Assembly (NCBI GenBank): GCA_963777325.1
Contig: CAVZQE010000016.1
Span: 62,001 to 126,000 of the forward strand
DNA: 64,000 nucleotides
Direction: 5' to 3'
From: JAFAXA01 sp963777325
Lineage (GTDB): Bacteria; Pseudomonadota; Alphaproteobacteria; Acetobacterales; Acetobacteraceae
The notes beneath the pieces were generated by a model. The model was not told where the DNA came from. It searched no databases and saw only the letters and a list, made by a program, of their open reading frames with translations. Below, one piece after another: positions 32,074-41,182 of the stretch (within the stretch, counting starts at the first letter, position 1; each line of letters begins with the position of its first letter). The translations under genes and the position numbers were made by a program.

Positions 32074-33183
32074 GTGACCGGGCGCGCGCTTCAATGCCGC
32101 TGGGGCCGCGTTCTCCTCAGCACGGATGCGGTCGGCGGCGTCTGGACCTACACGCTCGACCTCGCGCGGGGGCTGTCCGGTTGCGGAGCGGAGGTGACGC
32201 TGGCCGTGCTCGGGCCGCCGCCGGGCGAGTCGCAACGGGCGGCGGTCGGGCCGGGCGTGCGTGTCATCGAGACGGGGCTGCCGCTCGACTGGACGGCGGA
32301 ACGTCCGGGCGACCTCGCCCATGCGGCCGGCGAGCTGGCCGCTGTCGCGCGGGCCGCGCGGGCGGAGCTTGTGCATCTGCATACGCCCGCTCTCGTCGAT
32401 GGGACGCGCTATCCGGCCCCGGTCGTCGCGAGCGCGCATTCCTGCGTCGCGACCTGGTGGCGCGCGGTGCGCGGCGGCGGCCTGCCGGACGATTTCGCGT
32501 GGCGGCGCGCGGCCGCGCGCCGGGGCCTCGCCGCCGCAACCCTCGTGATCGCGCCGACCCGCGCCTTCGCGGACGCGCTCCGCGCCGAGTATGGCGACGG
32601 CTGGACCTGCCGCGTCGTGCAAAACGGCCGCGAAGCCCCGGACGCGAGCGTCCCCGGGGCGCGGAGCGGCGTGCTGACCGCCGGACGGCTCTGGGACGAG
32701 GGCAAGAACGCCGCCTTGCTCGACCGCGTGGCGGCGAGACTCGCGGTCGCGGTCGAGGCGGCGGGGCCGGTGTCGGGACCGAACGGCGCGCGCGCCGACC
32801 TGCCGCATCTGCGCCTGCTCGGAACGCTCGACGAGCCGGCCCTCCGAAGCCGGATGCGGCGCGCGGCGGTGTTCGCATCGCCCGCTCTCTACGAGCCGTT
32901 CGGGCTTTCGGTGCTGGAAGCGGCGCAGTCCGGCGCGGCACTCGTGCTGTCCGACATCCCGAGCCTGCGTGAACTCTGGGACGGAGCCGCGATGTTCCTC
33001 GGCCCGCGCGACGACGGCGCTTGGCACGCGGCCCTGTCCGCGCTGCTCGCCGATCCGGCCCGCTCGGCGGCGCTCGGGGAGCGGGCGGCGGCGCGGAGCC
33101 GCCGATACTCGGCCCGCGCGATGATCGAGGGCACGCTCGCCGCGTACGCCGCCCCCGCGCGCGCCCCCGCGATGGCGTTCTGA
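32074..33183 (+). CDS. Glycosyltransferase family 4
   Basis: A 369-residue GT-B fold glycosyltransferase, cytoplasmic or membrane-associated. The N-terminal half starts VLLSTDAVGGVWTYTLDLAR, a donor/acceptor glycine loop, and the C-terminal half has LTAGRLWDEGKNAALLDRVA, then ASPALYEPFGLSVLEAAQSG, with the E-x7-E motif that binds the nucleotide-sugar donor. The start is uncertain: GTG 32074 is used here; TTG 32062, overlapping the radical SAM stop, is also in frame. The donor sugar is unknown but is presumably produced by the two epimerases upstream. It ends two bases before the first CgeB-like gene. Confidence 0.85.
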   Translation: MTGRALQCRWGRVLLSTDAVGGVWTYTLDLARGLSGCGAEVTLAVLGPPPGESQRAAVGPGVRVIETGLPLDWTAERPGDLAHAAGELAAVARAARAELVHLHTPALVDGTRYPAPVVASAHSCVATWWRAVRGGGLPDDFAWRRAAARRGLAAATLVIAPTRAFADALRAEYGDGWTCRVVQNGREAPDASVPGARSGVLTAGRLWDEGKNAALLDRVAARLAVAVEAAGPVSGPNGARADLPHLRLLGTLDEPALRSRMRRAAVFASPALYEPFGLSVLEAAQSGAALVLSDIPSLRELWDGAAMFLGPRDDGAWHAALSALLADPARSAALGERAAARSRRYSARAMIEGTLAAYAAPARAPAMAF

Positions 33184-33185
33184 CG

Positions 33186-34298
33186 ATGCGCATCGTCTAT
33201 TTCACGCACTCGCTGCTTTCCTGCTGGAATCACGGCAACGCGCATTTCCTGCGCGGCGTGCTGCGCGAGCTGGTCGCGCGCGGGCATGACGTTCGCGCGT
33301 TCGAGCCGAAAAATGGTTGGAGCTGCCGCAATCTCGCGGCGGAACCGCATGGCGCGCTGGCGCTCCGGCGGTTCGCCAGCACGTTCCCGGAGTTGCGGCC
33401 GACCGAGTATGATACGGCCTTCGACCTCGACGCGGCGGTCGATGGCGCATCCCTGGTCATCGTGCATGAATGGAACGACCCGGCTCTGGTGGCGCAGCTG
33501 GGCGAGAAGCGAAAGCGCGGCGCGCCGTTCCTGTTGCTGTTTCACGACACGCATCATCGCGCGGTCAGCGAGCCGGCGCAGATGCAGGCGTTCGATCTGT
33601 CGGGCTATGACGGCGTGCTGGCGTTCGGGGCGACGCTTGCCGAGGTGTATCGAAGCTGGGGCTGGGGCGAGCGCGCATTCGTCTGGCACGAAGCGGCCGA
33701 CACACGGCTGTTCCATCCGCCGCGCGTCGCGGACGCACGCGAGGGCGTCGTCTGGATCGGCAATTGGGGCGACGGCGAACGCAGCGAGGAGTTGCAGGAT
33801 TTCCTGCTCCGGCCAGCGGCGATGGCCGGCCTGCCGCTCGACATTCACGGCGTTCGCTATCCGCCGGAGGCGCTCGCGACGGTCGCCGCGTACGGCGCGC
33901 GCTATCATGGATGGCTGCCCAACGCGGCGGTCCCGGATGTGTTCGCGCGCCATCTCGCGACGGTGCATGTGCCGCGCCGTTTCTACGTCGCGGCATTGCC
34001 CGGCATTCCGACCATCCGCGTGTTCGAGGCGATGGCCTGCGGCATCCCGCTCGTCTCGGCGCCGTGGACCGACAGCGAGCATCTGTTCCGGCCCGGCGAG
34101 GATTACCTGATGGCCCCGGACGGCGAGACGATGACGCGGCATCTGCGCGACCTGATGCACGACGCGGCGCTGCGGGCCTCGCTCGCCGCGCATGGTCTTG
34201 CGACGATCCGGGCGCGGCACACCTGCGCGCACCGGGCCGATGAGCTGCTGGCCATCTGCCGCCGGCTCGACGCCACGCAAGCGGAGGATGCCGCCTGA
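33186..34298 (+). CDS. CgeB-like glycosyltransferase, copy 1
   Basis: A 370-residue protein of the CgeB family, named after the Bacillus spore-coat maturation protein, with a GT-B fold. The N terminus MRIVYFTHSLLSCWNHGNAH has the W-N-x-G core shared by the three copies; VIVHEWNDPAL follows, and the C-terminal half has EGVVWIGNWGDGERSEELQD, YHGWLPNAAVPDVFA and ACGIPLVSAPWTDSEHLF. The sugar-donor loop and the acidic motif before RPGEDYL are typical. It shares the TGATG junction with copy 2. No sporulation is expected in this organism, so the CgeB name reflects fold only; transfer of a sugar to a polysaccharide, protein or lipid is likely. Confidence 0.85.
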   Translation: MRIVYFTHSLLSCWNHGNAHFLRGVLRELVARGHDVRAFEPKNGWSCRNLAAEPHGALALRRFASTFPELRPTEYDTAFDLDAAVDGASLVIVHEWNDPALVAQLGEKRKRGAPFLLLFHDTHHRAVSEPAQMQAFDLSGYDGVLAFGATLAEVYRSWGWGERAFVWHEAADTRLFHPPRVADAREGVVWIGNWGDGERSEELQDFLLRPAAMAGLPLDIHGVRYPPEALATVAAYGARYHGWLPNAAVPDVFARHLATVHVPRRFYVAALPGIPTIRVFEAMACGIPLVSAPWTDSEHLFRPGEDYLMAPDGETMTRHLRDLMHDAALRASLAAHGLATIRARHTCAHRADELLAICRRLDATQAEDAA

Positions 34299-35392
34299 TG
34301 CGGATCGCGTTCTACGGATCGAGCCTGCTGTCGAGCTACTGGAATGGCGCCGCGACCTACTATCGCGGCCTGCTGTCCGAAATGGCGAAGCTCGGGCACG
34401 CGATCACCTTCTATGAGCCGGATGCGTTCGACCGGCAGAAGAACCGCGACATCGAGCCGCCGGACTGGGCGCGGGTCGTCGTCTATTCGGCGAGCGAGGA
34501 CGCGATGCGCGCGGTCGTGGCCGAAGCGGCGCAGGCGGACGTCGTGGTCAAGGCGAGCGGCGTCGGCGTGTTCGACGACGCCTTGCTGGCCGGAACGATG
34601 GCGGCTTCGCGGCCGGATGCGATCCGCGTCTTCTGGGACGTGGACGCGCCCGCGACCCTCGCCTCCCTGCGCGCCGAACCCGATCACCCGCTGCACGCGG
34701 CGTTGCGCCAGCTTGATTTCGTGATGACCTATGGCGGCGGCGATCCCGTCGTGGAGGCCTACACCGGATTCGGGGCCGCGTGCTGCGTGCCGGTGTACAA
34801 CGCGCTGGATTCCGCCTCGCATCATCCCGTTTCGGCCGCTCCGGCGTTCGCGGGCGACCTCAATTTCCTCGCCAACCGGCTGCCGGATCGCGAGGCGCGC
34901 GTCGACTCGTTCTTCCTTGCCGCCGCCGCACGATTGCCGGATCGGCGGTTCCTGCTTGGGGGTTCGGGCTGGCACGACAAGCCGATGCCCGCCAATGTGC
35001 GCGCGATCGGGCATGTGCCGACGGCCGCGCACAATTCCTTCAACTGCTCGGCGCTCGCGGTGCTCAACGTCGCCCGCGACAGCATGGCCGAGGTGGGCTT
35101 CTCGCCCGCAACGCGCGTTTTCGAGGCGGCGGGGGCGGGTGCCTGCCTTATCACCGATGCGTGGCGCGGGATCGAGTTGTTCCTGGAACCCGACGAGGAG
35201 ATCCTGGTCGCGCGGGATGGGCAGGATGTGGCGGAGCATCTCTCCGCGCTGACGCCCGAGCGCGCGCGGACCATCGGCGAGCGGGCGCGGGCGCGCATCC
35301 TGTCCGGGCACACCTACGAGCGGCGCGCGCGGCTGGTGGACGGATTGCTGCGCGAGGCGCGGGCGCGAAAGCGGGAAAGCGTGGCGGCGTGA
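34298..35392 (+). CDS. CgeB-like glycosyltransferase, copy 2
   Basis: A 364-residue paralogue of copy 1. It starts MRIAFYGSSLLSSYWNGAAT, with the same W-N-G-A-T region and a following RGLLSEMAKLGHAITFYEPD. The donor half includes FWDVDAPATLASLRAE, TYGGGDPVVEAY, GDLNFLANRLPDREARV and FSPATRVFEAAGAGACLITD, where the acidic Glu before AAGAG matches the GT-B donor motif. Its start overlaps the stop of copy 1 and its stop overlaps the GTG of copy 3 (GTGA). The three copies differ enough that they probably add different residues. Confidence 0.85.
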   Translation: MRIAFYGSSLLSSYWNGAATYYRGLLSEMAKLGHAITFYEPDAFDRQKNRDIEPPDWARVVVYSASEDAMRAVVAEAAQADVVVKASGVGVFDDALLAGTMAASRPDAIRVFWDVDAPATLASLRAEPDHPLHAALRQLDFVMTYGGGDPVVEAYTGFGAACCVPVYNALDSASHHPVSAAPAFAGDLNFLANRLPDREARVDSFFLAAAARLPDRRFLLGGSGWHDKPMPANVRAIGHVPTAAHNSFNCSALAVLNVARDSMAEVGFSPATRVFEAAGAGACLITDAWRGIELFLEPDEEILVARDGQDVAEHLSALTPERARTIGERARARILSGHTYERRARLVDGLLREARARKRESVAA

Positions 35393-36477
35393 GCGGGCCG
35401 TTGCGTATCGTCGTGCTGGGCCTGACACTCAGTTCCTCCTGGGGCAATGGCCATGCGACGACGTACAGGGCGCTGCTGAAGGCGCTGGCGGCGCGCGGGC
35501 ACGACATCCTGTTCCTTGAGCGCGACAAGCCCTGGTATGCCGAGCACCGGGATCTGGACGATCCGCCCTATTGCGCGCTGCGATTCTACCATTCCGTCTC
35601 CGAGTTGGGGGAATGGCGGGACCGGATCGAGGAAGCGGACGCGGTCCTGCTCGGCTCCTATCTGCCGGACGGTGTGGCGGTTGCGCGCGCCGTGCAGGCG
35701 ATGGCGGGGGGCGTGACCGCGTTCTACGACATCGACACGCCGGTGACGCTCGCGGGACTGGACGCAGGCGACTGCCAATATCTCAGCCGGGACGTCATTC
35801 CCGGCTTCGATCTCTATTTCTCGTTCACCGGCGGGCCGATCCTGAGGCGGCTTGAGACGGTCTACGGCGCGCGGGCCGCGCGCCCGCTCTACTGCTCGGT
35901 CGATCCCGACCTCTACCGCCCCACCGGAGCCGCGAAACGATGGGATCTCGGCTATCTCGGCACATACAGCCCCGACCGCCAGCCGGCGCTGGAGCGGCTG
36001 CTGCTGGCGCCGGCACGCGCGAGACCCGACCTGCGCTTCGTTGTGGCCGGACCGCAATACCCGCGCGACGTCGACTGGCCCGGCAATGTCGAACGCATGG
36101 AGCACCTGCCCCCGTCGGAGCACGCCGGGTTCTACTCAAGCCTGCGCTGGACCCTGAACGTCACGCGCGCCGACATGGTCGCGGCCGGCTACAGCCCGAG
36201 CGTGCGTCTGTTCGAGGCGGCGGCGTGCGAGACACCGATCATCTCCGACCCCTGGGCGGGGCTGGACACGATTCTGGCGCCGGAGAGCGAAATCGTGATC
36301 GCGCGCGGGACGCAGGACGTGTTGGCCGGCCTCGGCCAGGCGGAGAAGGCGCGCGCGGCGATCGCGGTCGCGGCGCGGCGGCGGGTACTTGCCGAGCACA
36401 GCGCCGCCCGGCGTGCGAGCGAGTTCGAGCAGCACGTCCTGGCCGCCGTCGAGACCGTCTCCGACGCGGCCGCTTAG
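35389..36477 (+). CDS. CgeB-like glycosyltransferase, copy 3
   Basis: A 362-residue paralogue starting at GTG 35389, with RIVVLGLTLSSSWGNGHATT at the N terminus. Further family markers are FYDIDTPVTLAGLDAGDCQY, FDLYFSFTGGPILRRLE, LGYLGTYSPDRQPALERLLL and YSPSVRLFEAAACETPIISD, the acidic donor motif. The middle segment (LYCSVDPDLYRP) fits nucleotide-sugar binding. It ends the overlapping operon; the formate dehydrogenase gene begins 67 bases later on the same strand, so read-through is possible but the functions are unrelated. Confidence 0.85.
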   Translation: MSGPLRIVVLGLTLSSSWGNGHATTYRALLKALAARGHDILFLERDKPWYAEHRDLDDPPYCALRFYHSVSELGEWRDRIEEADAVLLGSYLPDGVAVARAVQAMAGGVTAFYDIDTPVTLAGLDAGDCQYLSRDVIPGFDLYFSFTGGPILRRLETVYGARAARPLYCSVDPDLYRPTGAAKRWDLGYLGTYSPDRQPALERLLLAPARARPDLRFVVAGPQYPRDVDWPGNVERMEHLPPSEHAGFYSSLRWTLNVTRADMVAAGYSPSVRLFEAAACETPIISDPWAGLDTILAPESEIVIARGTQDVLAGLGQAEKARAAIAVAARRRVLAEHSAARRASEFEQHVLAAVETVSDAAA

Positions 36478-36544
36478 GAGCGGCAACCGGCAGGCGCTGA
36501 CTCGCGTTCGGAGGTGGGGCGGGACGATCCGCCTTCCTCACGAG

Positions 36545-39500
36545 ATGGCGGCCGGGCACATGAAAACACTGAGGCGCACGCTCCGGGGGCGTGCTGGCGG
36601 GTTCCTGAAGGACTGGGCGCTGCCAAGACAGCTCGCGGGCGAGGATGCGCGCGGGGAGGCGGCGAAGAGCACGCTCTCGAAGACGCTCCGGCCTCGGCTG
36701 GAGGAGGCGGACACGGTCGGTACGAGCATCTGCCCGTTCTGCGCCGTCGGCTGCGCGCAACTGGTCTACGCCAAGGACGGGCGGCCGATCCATATCGAGG
36801 GCGACCCGCGCAGTCCGATCAATCAGGGAACGCTCTGCCCGAAGGGCGCCGGCACGCTCGGGATGCTGATGAGCCCGCTCCGGGTGAACGAAGTGATGTA
36901 CCGCGCGCCGCACTCGGACCGCTGGGAGGCGAAGCCGCTCGACTGGGCGATGGACCGCATCGCGGAGCGCGTGCGCCAGACCCGCGCGGAGACGTTCGTC
37001 GAGAAGACCGCCGACGGCACGCAGGTCAATCACACGCTCGGCATCGCCTCCATCGGCGGCGCGACGCTCGACAATGAAGAGAACTACCTGATCAAGAAGC
37101 TGCTCGGCGGGGGCTTGGGCGTCGTCTCGATCGAGAACCAGGCGCGCATCTGACACTCCTCCTCGGTGCCCAGTCTGGGCTCGAGTTTCGGTCGGGGCGC
37201 GGCGACGATGTCGCTGTGGGAACTCGCCAATTCGGACTGCATCGTCGTGATGGGGTCCAACATGGCCGAGAACCATCCGGTCGGATTCCGTTTCGTGGTC
37301 GAGGCCAAGGATCGCGGCGCCACGGTCATCCATGTCGATCCGCGCTTCACCCGCACCTCGGCGCTGGCGGATGTGTACGCGCCGATCCGCTCGGGATCGG
37401 ACATCGCGTTCCTCAACGGGATTATCCGCTACATCCTGGTGAACGATCTGTGGTTCCGCGACTACGCGATGAACTACACGAACATCGCGACCATCATCGA
37501 TCCGCGCTACGAGGACACGAGCGAGGCGGACGGAATGTTCTCGGGCTGGAGCGCCGAGACCAAATCGTACAAGCACGATAGCTGGCAGTACAAGGGCGAA
37601 TTGATGCCCTCGCCGCTGGCGGAGCACCACGTGCCGACCGAGATGCCGTTCGTCACCCACGCCAAGCGCATGAGCAAGGGACCGGCTCCCGAAGATCCGA
37701 CGCTCGAGCACCCGAACTGCGTCTATCAGATCATGCGGCGGCACTTCGACGCGTACACGCCGGAGATGGTCGAGCGCACGACCGGCTGCCCGCAGGCGAC
37801 GTTTCTCAAGGTCTGCGAGGCCCTGACCCGCAACTCGGGACGGGAACGCACGGGCGCATTCTGCTACGCGGTCGGCTGGACGCATCACAGCACCGGCGTT
37901 CAGATCATCCGCGCCGCCTCGATCATCCAGGGCCTGCTCGGCAATATCGGCCGCAGGGGCGGCGGCATCCTCGCGCTCCGCGGCCATTGCAGCATCCAGG
38001 GCAGCACCGACATCCCGACGCTCTACGACATGCTGCCCACCTATCTGCCGCAGCCGAGCGTGCACCAGCCGCATAAGACGCTGAAGGAGTTCCTGTCCGT
38101 CGAAACCGTGCCGACCGGCTGGTGGCACAACATGCCGAAATACATGGTCAGCCTGCTGCGCGCATGGTACGGCGAGGCGGCGACCAGGCGCAACGAGTGG
38201 TGCTACGAGTTCCTGCCCAAGCTGACGGGCGACCATTCGCAGCAGACCACGACCCTGATGATGGCGGACGGCGTCGTGAAGGGTCTGTTCGTGCTCGGAC
38301 AGAACCCGGCGGTGGGCGCGGTCAACGCCGATCTCGTGCAGCGCGGGATGGCGAAGCTCGACTGGATGGTCGTGCGCGATTTCGCGATGACCGAGACGGC
38401 CGAGTTCTGGCGCAACGGAACGCCGGTGCAGCGCGGCGAATTGACGCCCGCCGACATCGGCACCGAGGTGTTCTATCTGCCGAGTTCGATGGCGGCCGAG
38501 AAGGACGGCACGGTCACCAACACAAGCCGACTCGTGCAGTGGCACGACAAGGTGTGCATAGCGCCCGGCGACTGCCGGTCCGATCTTTGGTTCCTGTATC
38601 ATCTCGGGCGACGCCTGAAGGCGATGGCGGAGGACGGCGACAATCCGCGCGACGCCGCATTGCGGGCGCTGACCTGGGACTACCCGGTGCGTGGGAACGA
38701 GCAGGAGCCTGATCCGGCAGCGGTGCTGCGGGAGATCAACGGCTACACCTGGCCGGAAAAGATGCAACTCAAGAGCTATCAGGAGCTGAAGGACGACGGC
38801 ACGACGGCGTGCGGCGGCTGGCTCTATACGGGCGTCTTCCCGGACGTGAACGACAACAAGGCGCGCGCGCGCGTGCCGGACGCGCCGGACGGGCCGCAAA
38901 CGCATCTCGGCTGGGCGTTCTCGTGGCCGTCCAACCGGCGCGAGCTGTACAACCGGGCGTCGGCCGATCCGGACGGAAAACCGTGGTCGGAGAAAAAGCG
39001 GCTCGTATGGTGGGACGAGGCGAAAGAGGAATGGACGGGCGACGACGTGCCCGATTTCGTGAAGACGAAGCGCCCCGACTTCCGGCCAGACTGGAGCACG
39101 TCTCCGACGGGCATGGACGCGATCGGCGGGGCCGATCCGTTCATCATGATCCCCGATGGCAAGCTGTCGCTTTTCGTGCCGTCGGGCTTGCCGGACGGCC
39201 CGCTGCCGACGCATTACGAACCGACGGAAAGTCCGGTGCAAAATCCGCTCTACGGCCAGCAGCTCAATCCCGCGATCAAGCTCTGGCCGCGTCCGGGCAA
39301 CGAATATCACGAGGCGGGCGACCCGAGATTCCCGTACGTGCTCACGACCTTCCGCCTGACCGAACTGCATTGCGGCGGCATCGCGACCCGCGCCATGCCG
39401 CACACGGCGGAATTGCAGCCTGAGGCGTTCGTCGAGATTCCGACGGAACTCGCGGACGAACTCGGGATCGGCAACACGGAATGGGTGGTGCTGTCCACCT

Positions 39501-39742
39501 TGCGCGGCGAGGTCGAGGCAAAGGCGCTCGTCACGAACCGGCTGCGGCCGTTCGTGATCGGCGGGCGGCGCGTGTTCCAGATCGGGATGCCGTGGGTCTA
39601 TGGCTGGGAGGGATTTGCGCGGGGCGATTCCGCGAACGTGCTGCTCTCGATGTCGGGCGATCCCTCGACCAGCATCCATTCCACCAAGGCGCTGACCTGC
39701 GGGCTGCGCAAGGGACGGCTGGAGCGCGAGGTGCATCCATGA
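36545..39742 (+). CDS. fdnG: Formate dehydrogenase major subunit, selenocysteine-containing (UGA at 37151)
   Basis: Molybdopterin/iron-sulfur catalytic subunit that oxidises formate to CO2. The in-frame TGA at 37151-37153 lies exactly where FdnG has selenocysteine: before it ENQARI, after it HSSSVPSLGSSFGRGAATMS, matching E. coli's NQARV-U-HGPTVASLAPTFGRGA. A SECIS-like hairpin follows directly. The [4Fe-4S] ligands are in SICPFCAVGC and GTLCPKG. Downstream are the MGSNMAENHP and HVDPRFTRTSA pterin-binding regions and the C-terminal MPHTAELQPEAFVEIPTELA domain. Total about 1,065 residues, close to FdnG (1,015). Start ATG 36545 (or 36560) lacks a clear Tat motif, so the enzyme may be cytoplasmic-facing or the signal is atypical. 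The accessory subunits follow at once, overlapping. Confidence 0.92.
37151..37185 (+). promoter_or_regulatory. SECIS-like selenocysteine insertion element with UGA codon
   Basis: Immediately after the TGA, bases 37168-37180 fold as GCCC-AGTCT-GGGC: a four-pair stem and an AGUCU loop, compared with the AGGUCU loop of the E. coli fdnG element. A lower helix (CTC 37162-37164 with GAG 37183-37185) is separated by a bulge at 37165 and a T-T mismatch, as in the bacterial SECIS. The distance of 16 bases from the UGA to the apical stem fits SelB binding. Confidence 0.75.
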
Positions 39743-40032
39743 GCGAGCCAGCCGACGCCGGGAGCGAAGCCATGCGCCTGCTCGACAAGATCGTGGCGGA
39801 GAAGCCCGAGAAGAACGGACACGATCTCTCGGCCGCGATCCGCTGCCTGGTCACGATGCGGGACGCGCTCGCGACTGAGCATGGCCCGAGCGAGCGGCTC
39901 GATTCCGTGAACGCGGTCATCAGCTCCGTGCTCGGCGTGCAGTATCCGATGCATGCGATTCCCTGGCCGAGCGTCGATGCCGCCCGCAAGCGGCTGGCCG
40001 GCATCATGGGCGAGCTGGAGAGCGGCGCATGA
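39739..40032 (+). CDS. Small protein between formate dehydrogenase subunits, unknown family
   Basis: I do not recognise this 97-residue protein. It is soluble, helical and without cysteines. It opens with an acidic disordered-looking stretch (MSEPADAGSEAMRLLDKIVA), followed by SAAIRCLVTMRDALATEHG and ending WPSVDAARKRLAGIMGELES. It overlaps the alpha-subunit stop (ATGA) and the next gene start, so it is translated with the operon. Placement between alpha and beta subunits, where E. coli has nothing, suggests an assembly chaperone or a subunit-bridging factor of this formate dehydrogenase type; that is inference only. Confidence 0.7.
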   Translation: MSEPADAGSEAMRLLDKIVAEKPEKNGHDLSAAIRCLVTMRDALATEHGPSERLDSVNAVISSVLGVQYPMHAIPWPSVDAARKRLAGIMGELESGA

Positions 40033-40283
40033 CGCGGACAGTGCGCGGCCGCATCGTGTTCGTGCAGGAGGGGCGCTTCATGCTGCGCACCGAGAGCGGC
40101 ACCGGGCAGCTGCTCGTCCTTTCGCACAGGGCGGCGGTCGCGCCGGAGCAATTGCCACCCTTGCAGCACGCGCAGGCGCGCGTCGAGATCGACTGCGAGG
40201 TGGCGCCGAACGGCATGTCGGCGATCGCCTACGCCGTGCGCGTGCTGGACGATGCGGTTGCGGCAAAAGCGGAGGCGGTCTGA
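40029..40283 (+). CDS. Small OB-fold-like protein in the formate dehydrogenase operon, unknown
   Basis: An 84-residue protein rich in beta strand: TRTVRGRIVFVQEGRFML, then TGQLLVLSHRAAVAP and ARVEIDCEVAPNGMSAIAYA. The alternation of strands and short loops looks like a small OB-fold or barrel, but I can name no family. No cysteines that could bind a cluster, no signal peptide, no membrane helix. It overlaps both neighbours by one to four bases and is presumably made together with the formate dehydrogenase. It could bind nucleotides, RNA or the cofactor during assembly. Confidence 0.65.
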   Translation: MTRTVRGRIVFVQEGRFMLRTESGTGQLLVLSHRAAVAPEQLPPLQHAQARVEIDCEVAPNGMSAIAYAVRVLDDAVAAKAEAV

Positions 40284-41182
40284 TGCCGGTCCATGCGCGG
40301 GCGCGCGAGTATCCGCAGTCGCAGTTCGGCGGCATGATCCCGGACGAATCGGAGCTGACCGCGGGCGTGCGCATCGAGCCCGGCCGCAGCTACGGCTTCT
40401 TCACCGACACGACGCGCTGCATCGGCTGCAAGGCCTGCGAGGTGGCGTGCAAGGAGTGGAACAACCTGCCCGCCGATCGCGTCGGCCTGACGGGCATGAG
40501 CTACGACAATACGATCGGCCTGTCCGCGAACACCTGGCGGCACGTCGCCTTTGTCGAGCAGGTCGCGAACCCCGGCGGCGGCCGCGCGACCGAGATGCAG
40601 CCTTATCAGAGCCAGTGGCTGATGATGAGCGACGTGTGCAAGCATTGCCACAACCCGCCCTGTCTCGAAGCCTGCCCGACCGGCGCGCTGTTCAAGACCG
40701 AGTTCGACACGGTGGTCGTGCAGCAGGACGTCTGCAATGGCTGCGGCTACTGCGTGCCGGCCTGCCCGTTCGGCGTCGTCGAATTGAGCGAAACGGATGG
40801 CAAGGCGCATAAATGCACGCTCTGCTACGACCGGCTGAAAGGCGGCCTGGAACCCGCCTGCGCCAAGTCCTGCCCCACCAACTCGATCCAGTTCGGGGAG
40901 CTTTCGGATCTGCACGCCCGAGCCGCCGAGCGCGTCGAGCATCTGCACGAGCTGGGCGTTGGCTCCGCCTATCTTTACGGCGCTCCGGACGGTCCTGGCG
41001 CGACCGGCGATCTCGGCCATCTCAACGCCTTCTTCCTTCTGACCGACGCGCCGGAGGTGTACAACCTGCCGCGCGCACCGACCCGCGCCGCCAACCGCAC
41101 CGCGCCGAGCCTGCTGACGGGGATCGCGACCATGGCGGGCTTCGCCCTCGCGGCGGTGGCGCTGCTGGGACGCCGGGCATGA
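40283..41182 (+). CDS. Formate dehydrogenase iron-sulfur (beta) subunit
   Basis: Electron-transfer subunit of 299 residues carrying four [4Fe-4S] clusters between the catalytic subunit and the membrane cytochrome or quinone site. The cysteine groups are CIGCKACEVACKEW, CKHCHNPPCLEACPTGAL, CNGCGYCVPACPFGVV and CTLCY with CAKSCPTNSI. The N terminus (GMIPDESELTAG) is hydrophilic with no export signal. The last 25 residues (LLTGIATMAGFALAAVALL) form a membrane anchor, as in FdnH. The operon order alpha, two small genes, beta, NrfD-like gamma suggests a formate:quinone oxidoreductase. Confidence 0.92.
   Translation: MPVHARAREYPQSQFGGMIPDESELTAGVRIEPGRSYGFFTDTTRCIGCKACEVACKEWNNLPADRVGLTGMSYDNTIGLSANTWRHVAFVEQVANPGGGRATEMQPYQSQWLMMSDVCKHCHNPPCLEACPTGALFKTEFDTVVVQQDVCNGCGYCVPACPFGVVELSETDGKAHKCTLCYDRLKGGLEPACAKSCPTNSIQFGELSDLHARAAERVEHLHELGVGSAYLYGAPDGPGATGDLGHLNAFFLLTDAPEVYNLPRAPTRAANRTAPSLLTGIATMAGFALAAVALLGRRA

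Noticed and set aside
37151..37153. UGA in fdnG taken as a nonsense or frameshift mutation
   Set aside because: Homology continues in the same frame after the codon, at the exact selenocysteine site, and a SECIS-like hairpin follows.
36239..39736. A minus-strand open frame of about 1,165 codons opposite formate dehydrogenase
   Set aside because: The opposite frame carries clear FDH motifs; this one is an antisense shadow rich in Arg and His.
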